NCBI GenBank assembly: GCA_902767285.1
Contig: CACXHC010000263.1
Coordinates: 1 to 11,152 of the forward strand
Reading direction: 5' to 3'
Length of the DNA stretch: 11,152 bases
Source of the DNA: an uncultured Ruminococcus sp.
GTDB taxonomy: Bacteria; Bacillota; Clostridia; Oscillospirales; Acutalibacteraceae
The translations under genes and the position numbers were made by a program. The notes beneath the pieces are model-generated. The model saw nothing but the letters and a program-made list of their open reading frames with translations. It searched no databases and was not told the DNA's origin. Of the stretch, positions 5,142 through 11,152 are shown piece after piece. Position 1 is the stretch's first letter. Each line of letters begins with the position of its first letter.

Positions 5142-7379
5142 ATGGGAGTTAAAGTTGGAATAGATCTCGGTACAACATTTTCGGCGGTGGCTGTGATAAA
5201 CGAAAAAACCGGTCAGCCGAATATTGTTCCCAATACAGCGGGGGAGAGGATAACGCCCTCGGTAATACAATTCACCGAAAATGGCGATATAATCGTAGGC
5301 ACAGAAGCTAAAGACGCATACGAATTTGGCGAATACGGTTGCACTTCCGTTTTCAAAAGATGTATGGGCAACGATGAGCCATACTGCACTTTTTACGGCA
5401 AAAGTTATTCGTCAGAAGAGCTTTCGGCTATTCTTCTGAGGTATCTCAAAGAGGAGGCGGAAGCCGTTCTTCATCAGACAATAGACGAGGCTGTTGTTAC
5501 TGTTCCGGCATATTTTTATCACAAAGAGCGTGGGGCAACATTAAGAGCGGCGAAAAGAGCCGGTCTTAATGTCCGCCAGCTTATCAATGAGCCGACCGCT
5601 GCCGCTATGAGTTACGGAGTTAATCACTGGAGAGAGAATGCCAATATCCTTGTTTACGATTTGGGCGGAGGAACATTCGATGTAACACTTGTTGAAATGA
5701 AGAAAAACGGTCAAATGATTTCAAAGCAAACTAAAGGAAATCATATTCTCGGCGGAAAAGACTGGGATAGCAGTCTTTCTTCTCTAATAATAAACAAAAT
5801 CGAAAGCGAAATTGCCTATTACAAACAAGACCATCCCGAAATTGAAAGCATTGTCGCACAAAGTGCTGAGTCAATCAAAAAACAGTTGACTACAAAAAAT
5901 ACGGCTCAAATTAGCCTTTATCTTCCCGAATATGGTACATATAAAACCGAAATATCGATTGACGATTTCAACTCTGTTACGGTCGATTTGCTGAACGAAA
6001 CCGGAACTCTTTGCCGAGATGTTCTTCAGGAAGCCGGTTTGACATGGGAAAATCTCACCGATATTCTTCTTGTTGGCGGGTCAACAAGAATGCGTCAGGT
6101 GTCGGATTATCTATACAAGTTGAGCGGAAACAGACATAAACCGCTCACACAAGTGAATCCCGATGAAGCCGTAGCACTCGGAGCCGCAATACAAGTTCAT
6201 TTGCCCTTGCCGAAATACATTGTTCTTTCGTCTGCACCGTCTGATGATAAAGATTTAAAAACAGCGAATTATCAATTCAGAAAAACTAAGGCAAAGCCGA
6301 AATCATATCTCCCCGGCAAAATAGGAAAAGAAACCGCTTTGCCGTCTGCACTTTCCATTGTACAGCGTGATGTTGTTGCACACGCTATGGGCGTTATCGC
6401 AGTAAATCAAGAAGGTACGGCTTACATAAATAAAACGATAGTTCCGGCAAACCAAACTATTCCTGTAAAATATGCCGAGTCATTCAATTATTACACCTCA
6501 TCTTACGAGGAAAACGAAGTTGAGATATATGTTCTTCAGGGCGAGAAACCGCCTCTTGAAAGCGAGATTATCGGCAAATATGTAGTTTCGGGCATTACTC
6601 ACAACCCGAACGAAAATCCGACAATAATAAAAATTCAGTACAGCTACGATATAAACGGCATGATACACGTTCAGGCACGTCAAGGAAATGGAAAATCAGA
6701 TCTTCCGATAAGAGAAGAGGGCATTCCGGATGATATGAGCAAATACGGACGTCCTATCGATGAGTCCGAAAAACCGAAAAAACTCGGAGATTTGTATGTC
6801 GTAATGGCATTGGACGTTTCTGGCAGTATGAGCGGAAAACCGCTCAAAAATGCTTCCGATGCTATGTGTAATTTTATTGATATGCTGTCTGACTACCCCG
6901 GCAAAGTTGAGATAGGTGTTCTTGCGGTATCCGACAGAACCTGCTGTGTTCAGGCTTTAACAACTAATATGGAAAAATGCAAAAAAGAAACTCAATCAAT
7001 AACCTGCGGACTTACGGGATATTGCAACGCTGCTGATCCATTTGACGAAATAAAAAATATGCTTCATGGCAAAAAAGGTAAAAAAATCGGAATAGTTCTT
7101 GCCGATGGTGTGTGGGAAAATCAGTATGATGCTGTTCTCAGAGCGAAGAAGTGCCATAAATCCGAAATAGATATTATCGGAATCGGATTTGGTTCCGCCG
7201 ATGAGCAGTTTTTGAAAGACATAAGCTCCGGAGATATAGATTCCATGATGGTTGCAAGAAGCGGAGAGCTTACAAAGAGCTTTGGAAAAATAGCTCAGGA
7301 AATAGGCGGATCCGGTAAAAAACACAGCCGTTTTGATACAAAACAAAAAACCGAAACTTGGCAAGCTCCGGGCGAATAA
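5142..7379 (+). CDS. Hsp70-VWA fusion protein
   Basis: A 745-residue fusion of an Hsp70 ATPase, an Hsp70 beta-sandwich and a von Willebrand factor A domain. The ATPase domain (1-365) is intact: IDLGTTFS (7-14), NEPTAAA (149-155), DLGGGTFD (173-180) and VGGST (311-315). A Lys-rich linker leads to a substrate-binding-like beta part (about 395-530; RDVVAHAMGVI matches 'DVTPLSLGIE', and YDINGMIHVQA matches the DnaK beta end). The helical lid is replaced by a VWA domain (about 552-720) with a complete metal-binding MIDAS: Asp-558, Ser-560 and Ser-562 (DVSGS), Thr-625 and Asp-655 (LADG). Cysteines cluster near the MIDAS (601, 602, 613, 622, 628). VWA domains usually bind protein ligands through the metal, so this may be a targeting module. 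GGAGG at 5131-5135 supports the ATG. The C-terminal 25 residues are polar and probably disordered. Confidence 0.93.
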   Translation: MGVKVGIDLGTTFSAVAVINEKTGQPNIVPNTAGERITPSVIQFTENGDIIVGTEAKDAYEFGEYGCTSVFKRCMGNDEPYCTFYGKSYSSEELSAILLRYLKEEAEAVLHQTIDEAVVTVPAYFYHKERGATLRAAKRAGLNVRQLINEPTAAAMSYGVNHWRENANILVYDLGGGTFDVTLVEMKKNGQMISKQTKGNHILGGKDWDSSLSSLIINKIESEIAYYKQDHPEIESIVAQSAESIKKQLTTKNTAQISLYLPEYGTYKTEISIDDFNSVTVDLLNETGTLCRDVLQEAGLTWENLTDILLVGGSTRMRQVSDYLYKLSGNRHKPLTQVNPDEAVALGAAIQVHLPLPKYIVLSSAPSDDKDLKTANYQFRKTKAKPKSYLPGKIGKETALPSALSIVQRDVVAHAMGVIAVNQEGTAYINKTIVPANQTIPVKYAESFNYYTSSYEENEVEIYVLQGEKPPLESEIIGKYVVSGITHNPNENPTIIKIQYSYDINGMIHVQARQGNGKSDLPIREEGIPDDMSKYGRPIDESEKPKKLGDLYVVMALDVSGSMSGKPLKNASDAMCNFIDMLSDYPGKVEIGVLAVSDRTCCVQALTTNMEKCKKETQSITCGLTGYCNAADPFDEIKNMLHGKKGKKIGIVLADGVWENQYDAVLRAKKCHKSEIDIIGIGFGSADEQFLKDISSGDIDSMMVARSGELTKSFGKIAQEIGGSGKKHSRFDTKQKTETWQAPGE

Positions 7380-7381
7380 TT

Positions 7382-7389
7382 GGAGGGAG
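7382..7389 (+). promoter_or_regulatory. Ribosome binding site that fixes a GTG start
   Basis: GGAGGGAG begins 2 nt after the stop codon of the Hsp70-VWA gene and lies just upstream of GTG at 7395. An in-frame TTG at 7380 would overlap this site and has none of its own, so GTG is the likelier start. The 15-nt gap suggests translational coupling to the Hsp70-VWA gene. Confidence 0.75.
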
Positions 7390-7394
7390 TAACT

Positions 7395-10300
7395 GTGGAA
7401 AGACCGAATTATTTCGATCTTCTGAATCTTAGCTGTGATGCCGGCCCAATATCAAAACAAACAATAGAAGATGCTATAAACAATTGGAAATCTCGTTTGG
7501 AAAAGCAAAAGGCAAATGCAACATCAAACCGAGATGCCATTGATTCAGAGCTGAGTTTGGAAGGCGACATAAGAAAGGTCATGTCTGACAATAAACTCAG
7601 AAACGCCGAAGCGAAGCAGATGAAAGAAGAATTGTGCGGTATTTTGAGAAAACTTCTTGATATTGTTGTTGTTGCTCAGGAAGGAACTCCCATAGTAACT
7701 CACGGACGTATCGTCAATACAGCAACAAAACTTAAACTGAGTCAAGACACCGTAAAAGCAGTCTACAAGGAAAAAGGATTTACTGTAATAGAACCGGGAA
7801 AATCACTTCAATTGAGTCAATACTTTCTTAACTCTACAAATCTGCAAACAATAAAGGAAAAAATTTCGAGATTGCCCGAAATTTCGGCAACCGTTTATCC
7901 CTATAAATCAAAAATAAAAGACCTTTACGATGCTGCCTGTTATTTCAGCGGAGGCAGTGATTCTGATGTAAAATCATACCATAACAGAAGTACGTCCGAA
8001 CTTCATGATATTATGGATTCTCTCAGCATGAAAGTAACTGCAAACACCAGTGAAGAAGGAAAAATTCTCAACGATGTATTTTCACAGGGAGTAACGAAAG
8101 TTTTTAACAGCGAAGAGAACCGCCGAAAATATGATATGTCGCTGGAGCGTGATAAACTCGAACCGTTTTTCAAGCTGATAAAAAATGCTCCCGATGATTT
8201 CAAAAAAGACGAATATTTCGCAGAAATATGTATTGAAAAAATCAGAAAAAGTTTTCCCGATTACGAACTTGCACGAGCGATTTATAATTTTGAAGCAGGA
8301 ATATTGAAAAATCCCTATGAACCTGTTGAACCCAAAATAAGATTATTTTGCGGTTCGTGTAAAACTCTTGTTGAGTTCAGAACAATCGAAGAAGCCAAAA
8401 AAGCTAAATGTCCGGCTTGCAACTCACCAATATACACTAAATGTCCCAAATGCAAAACGCTTGTTCCTTCGGGAGCCGATTATTGCAGCTGTGGTTTTTA
8501 CATTCCCGGAATAAACCTTGCCGATTCGTACATAAAATCAGCAAAACAGGCTTTAGATGATATGGCTCTCGATGAAGCAAGACGCTACTATTCTCTTGCA
8601 AAAAATCTCAATCCCGAACATTCGGAATTAAGTGCATTGGATCGCCGTATAGTGACCGAAGAAGATAAATTCAAAAAACCGCTGGACGAACTTCAAAAAC
8701 TCATTGATTCAAAGCAACTCTGCAAAGCACAGGAACAAATATCGTTTATTTTGGAAAAATTCCCGAAAATAAAACTCGATTCAAAAAGAAAAATGATAAT
8801 CGAAACAATCGAGCAAAATAAAAAAAGATTTCCTTCCGAAAACCTTCCAAAATATGTTCGTGCCAATAAGTGCGAGGAGATTTTACAGCAAGTTGCCGAT
8901 TATATGCCTGCTCTTGCCGTAGTAAGAGCAGTTCCGCCACAATCTCCGAAAGATTTAAAATGTGCCATAACAGGAGATACATCTCTCAAATGTGTTTTAA
9001 CTTGGGTATCTTCGGGAGATTTGGGCGTAAAGTACATGATAACAAAAAAGCTGAACGCTGTTCCAAAAGACAGAACAGACGGAGAAATTATTGCAACCGA
9101 TTTAACGGAGCTGTCTTTTTCCGATAATTCCATTTCTCCGGGAGTTGTATACGGTTACGGCGTGTTTGCCTGCCGAAGGGGAGCTTTTTCTGCTCCTGCC
9201 ACAGCCGACGTTTATAAACTCAGCGATGTTGATGTAAAACATCTGAAAACATCGGCGGAGGAGGGAGTATGCAAAATAAGCTGGATACTGCCCGAAAACT
9301 GTGTCGGTGTAAGATTAATTCGAACAGAAAACATCATTCCCCCTATGATTCCAAACAGTGACTGCTATTGTATCGAACCAAAATCAGGTTCAATGTTTGA
9401 GGACAGTGCAATTGAAAACAACAAAACATATTGTTATCGCCTTCAATGCAAATATATGTTTTCGAACGGCGTTAAGTACAGTGACGGAGTTACATTCAAA
9501 ATGTCACCCGAACCGCTCCCGAAAGCACTCAAAAATTTCACATATTCATGTTCAAACTGCACAGTAACAGCAGAGTGGAAAATGCCGGACGGAAACTCTC
9601 AAAATGTCATTATTCGTGAAATCACCAAAAACACACCCGATATAAAAACCGGAAAAATATTTCCGCTGAGCGATGCTGACAAACTTTTTGGTAAAGGTCA
9701 AACATTTGCGAACGTTGCGAGCAAGTCCCTTAACACGAGTTTCAGTATTCCTAAAGACACATTTTTAGATATTGCGATTATCTCCACAGGCGGTTCAAAC
9801 GGCATAATATCGGATATAGTCAGCGTATCAAGCGTTGAACCGTGTGAAATAAACAAAAAAGACACAAAAATAGAAGGGGACAGACTTATAATAAAACTCA
9901 AATCTGTTCCGGACTTGTTAAAAAACATATATTATTTTATCAACATAAAGAGCAGTTCTGATGAGCCTGCTCCGTGGGTTACTGTCGAGCAAATAAAGAA
10001 AAACTATAAAAACCCAAATTCTACCGAAAGATGTGTTATGTCGGTAGAAAAATACAAAGAAAAACTTGCCATTGTATCAAGAGATATTCCCAACACCCAG
10101 ATTTATATAACCGTTATAGGCGAATACATAACAAAAAACGGCGAAAGTTTTTTCTCAAAACCATCTAAACAAAAACTGAGTAATGCACCCAAAAAAGAAA
10201 TATCTTACAATTTCGTTTGGCCTAACAAAGTTTTTGGCAGAAGCCGCACACCAAGTCTGAAGATTTCTCTAAATTCCGAATACACTCCCGAAATGAGGCT

Positions 10301-10538
10301 GCTTTACCGAAAAGACGGTCTTACTCCAACAAAGTATGACGACAAAGATAACATCGTCATAAAAACTTTTGAGGAGGACGAAGCCGGCTTTGTAAATGGC
10401 AATTTAACATACATTTTCCCGGATGACGTGTGGAAAAATCTCAAATCAGGTACTCAGTTAAGGCTCCTAATATCTTCCGAAAGTATGTCGGAGTTTTACA
10501 TAACCCATCCCAAAATAAAAAATTATACTGTACCGTAA
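7395..10538 (+). CDS. J-like/zinc-ribbon/TPR-like/FN3-like multidomain protein
   Basis: A 1047-residue soluble protein of no family I can name with certainty. Residues 1-80 look like a degenerate J-domain: NYFDLLNLS at 5-13 (J-domains begin 'YYEILGV') and DIRKVMSDNKLRNAEAKQ at 58-75 (like 'AYEVLSDPEKRAAYD'). A second J-like module spans about 174-255, starting DLYDAACYF and ending NSEENRRKYDMSLE. Neither has the HPD tripeptide that triggers Hsp70 ATPase. Zinc ribbons follow (CGSC 319-322, CPAC 339-342, CPKC 350-353, CSC 364-366), then TPR-like helices (373-485), then at least three fibronectin-III-like beta domains starting near 515, 612 and 707 (for example LKCVLTWVSSGDLGVKYMI), and a beta-rich end. 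The architecture (J-like, zinc, beta) parallels DnaJ, fitting a co-chaperone or scaffold for the Hsp70s upstream. It has no signal peptide or membrane segment, so the FN3-like domains are probably intracellular. Confidence 0.8.
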   Translation: MERPNYFDLLNLSCDAGPISKQTIEDAINNWKSRLEKQKANATSNRDAIDSELSLEGDIRKVMSDNKLRNAEAKQMKEELCGILRKLLDIVVVAQEGTPIVTHGRIVNTATKLKLSQDTVKAVYKEKGFTVIEPGKSLQLSQYFLNSTNLQTIKEKISRLPEISATVYPYKSKIKDLYDAACYFSGGSDSDVKSYHNRSTSELHDIMDSLSMKVTANTSEEGKILNDVFSQGVTKVFNSEENRRKYDMSLERDKLEPFFKLIKNAPDDFKKDEYFAEICIEKIRKSFPDYELARAIYNFEAGILKNPYEPVEPKIRLFCGSCKTLVEFRTIEEAKKAKCPACNSPIYTKCPKCKTLVPSGADYCSCGFYIPGINLADSYIKSAKQALDDMALDEARRYYSLAKNLNPEHSELSALDRRIVTEEDKFKKPLDELQKLIDSKQLCKAQEQISFILEKFPKIKLDSKRKMIIETIEQNKKRFPSENLPKYVRANKCEEILQQVADYMPALAVVRAVPPQSPKDLKCAITGDTSLKCVLTWVSSGDLGVKYMITKKLNAVPKDRTDGEIIATDLTELSFSDNSISPGVVYGYGVFACRRGAFSAPATADVYKLSDVDVKHLKTSAEEGVCKISWILPENCVGVRLIRTENIIPPMIPNSDCYCIEPKSGSMFEDSAIENNKTYCYRLQCKYMFSNGVKYSDGVTFKMSPEPLPKALKNFTYSCSNCTVTAEWKMPDGNSQNVIIREITKNTPDIKTGKIFPLSDADKLFGKGQTFANVASKSLNTSFSIPKDTFLDIAIISTGGSNGIISDIVSVSSVEPCEINKKDTKIEGDRLIIKLKSVPDLLKNIYYFINIKSSSDEPAPWVTVEQIKKNYKNPNSTERCVMSVEKYKEKLAIVSRDIPNTQIYITVIGEYITKNGESFFSKPSKQKLSNAPKKEISYNFVWPNKVFGRSRTPSLKISLNSEYTPEMRLLYRKDGLTPTKYDDKDNIVIKTFEEDEAGFVNGNLTYIFPDDVWKNLKSGTQLRLLISSESMSEFYITHPKIKNYTVP

Positions 10539-10558
10539 CAATATGGAGGTATTAATAA

Positions 10559-11152
10559 ATGTCAATTAAATTTCCTTCTTTTTTACCTGATGTCGTGTGT
10601 CCTTACTGTTTGAAACCGCTGAAAAACAAAGATTTAAAAATGGTTTGTAATGTTTGCGGAGAGGATGTTATTCCAAATAAAATAGAATTTTTTTTCAAGA
10701 AAGTGCCTAAATGCTCCAAAAGTGGTTGCAGTGGGGAAGGTACAGATTTAAGATGCCGAAACTGCAACTCAAGTTTGCCACATGACATCTTGCTTTATAA
10801 TGCATATATTCGTTTTAGTATATTGGGAGTTACCGGTTGCGGAAAAACCAATTTTCTTACAACAATGCTTTACGAGCTTAAGAACTCAGATTCTCCTTGG
10901 GTGCCGTCATATATGGACGAGCAAACGAGAATTTCTTATGAAGAAAACGTAAGATGTATATATAAAGACAAAACTCCGCCTCCGCCGAATCCTCCCGGAG
11001 AAGCTCCAATGCCTCAGCTCTGGAGAATCAAGAACAAGCTTAAAAAGATAAATAACACCATTCCGGCATACTCCTTAACTATATTTGACGGTGCAGGAGA
11101 GGACGTTGTTCACGCAAATGAACTCGACAGCATAAGCCGATACATAAAAGAC
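10559..11152 (+). CDS. Second zinc-ribbon GTPase, truncated by window end
   Basis: The first 198 residues of a protein that runs off the right edge without a stop. The ATG is supported by GGAGGT at 10545-10550, 8 nt upstream, and lies 20 nt after the preceding stop. The N-terminus is a zinc-ribbon region: CPYC 14-17, CNVC 30-33, Cys-52, Cys-57 and CRNC 66-69. A P-loop GTPase domain follows with Walker A GVTGCGKT (90-97) and a DxxG motif DGAG (177-180) in FDGAGED. A proline-rich stretch (residues 140-152) falls between them. The base-recognition (NKxD) motif should lie beyond the edge. It resembles the GTPase at 1047 (zinc ribbon then P-loop, similar FL after the P-loop, similar D-x-AGE switch) but has no N-terminal membrane segments in the visible part. 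Likely a partner GTPase of the same system. Confidence 0.85.
   Translation, partial: MSIKFPSFLPDVVCPYCLKPLKNKDLKMVCNVCGEDVIPNKIEFFFKKVPKCSKSGCSGEGTDLRCRNCNSSLPHDILLYNAYIRFSILGVTGCGKTNFLTTMLYELKNSDSPWVPSYMDEQTRISYEENVRCIYKDKTPPPPNPPGEAPMPQLWRIKNKLKKINNTIPAYSLTIFDGAGEDVVHANELDSISRYIKD

Noticed and set aside
2686..7379. Housekeeping hrcA-grpE-dnaK-dnaJ heat-shock operon
   Set aside because: No HrcA or CIRCE is present, the Hsp70s lack lids and canonical linkers, one carries a VWA domain, and no HPD-containing DnaJ is encoded.
7380..7394. TTG start for the large J-like/FN3-like protein
   Set aside because: The TTG overlaps the GGAGGGAG site that serves the GTG at 7395, and has no site of its own.
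8349..8492. DnaJ-type zinc-finger (CxxCxGxG) region
   Set aside because: The cysteines are in plain CxxC zinc-ribbon spacing without the GxG signature, so it is only an analogy to DnaJ.

Overview
The window looks like a chromosomal segment of a low-GC, Gram-positive anaerobe, most likely a gut-type Clostridia (Ruminococcus/Oscillospiraceae-like). Pointers are AT-rich spacers, strong GGAGG ribosome binding sites, extended -10 promoters, a short LTAC-type lipoprotein and non-coding hairpin repeats at the left edge. No database search was possible, so the taxonomy is an inference.

Layout. Positions 1-333 are non-coding and hold three separate inverted repeats, the last of which may terminate the gene that follows. 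At 334-798, on the minus strand, lies a small lipoprotein of unknown function. Positions 799-1046 are a divergent promoter region with a good minus-strand promoter, tandem extended -10 elements on the plus strand and a perfect 19-bp dyad. From 1047 to the right edge, six plus-strand genes with gaps of only 15-49 nt form one apparent operon: (1) a membrane-anchored zinc-ribbon GTPase; (2) a divergent GrpE-like protein; (3) a lidless Hsp70 with a repetitive acidic linker; (4) a second Hsp70 fused to a von Willebrand factor A (VWA) domain; (5) a 1047-residue protein with two degenerate J-like modules, zinc ribbons, a TPR-like helical part and fibronectin-III-like beta domains; (6) a second zinc-ribbon GTPase, cut off by the window end.

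How the genes may work together. The operon carries the logic of a full Hsp70 machine: two ATPase chaperones, a dedicated GrpE-like nucleotide exchange factor and a J-like, zinc-bearing co-chaperone analogue. This machine is wired to two zinc-ribbon GTPases, one of them in the membrane, and to a metal-dependent VWA adhesion module. None of the six looks like the housekeeping DnaK/DnaJ/GrpE set: HrcA, a CIRCE operator and the HPD motif of DnaJ are absent, and the Hsp70s lack the alpha-helical lid. My reading is a specialised GTPase-controlled chaperone system, possibly a stress or conflict (defence) system or a membrane-associated assembly or secretion device. Function is not proven by anything in the sequence. 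The operon continues beyond the right edge, so effector genes may be missing from view.
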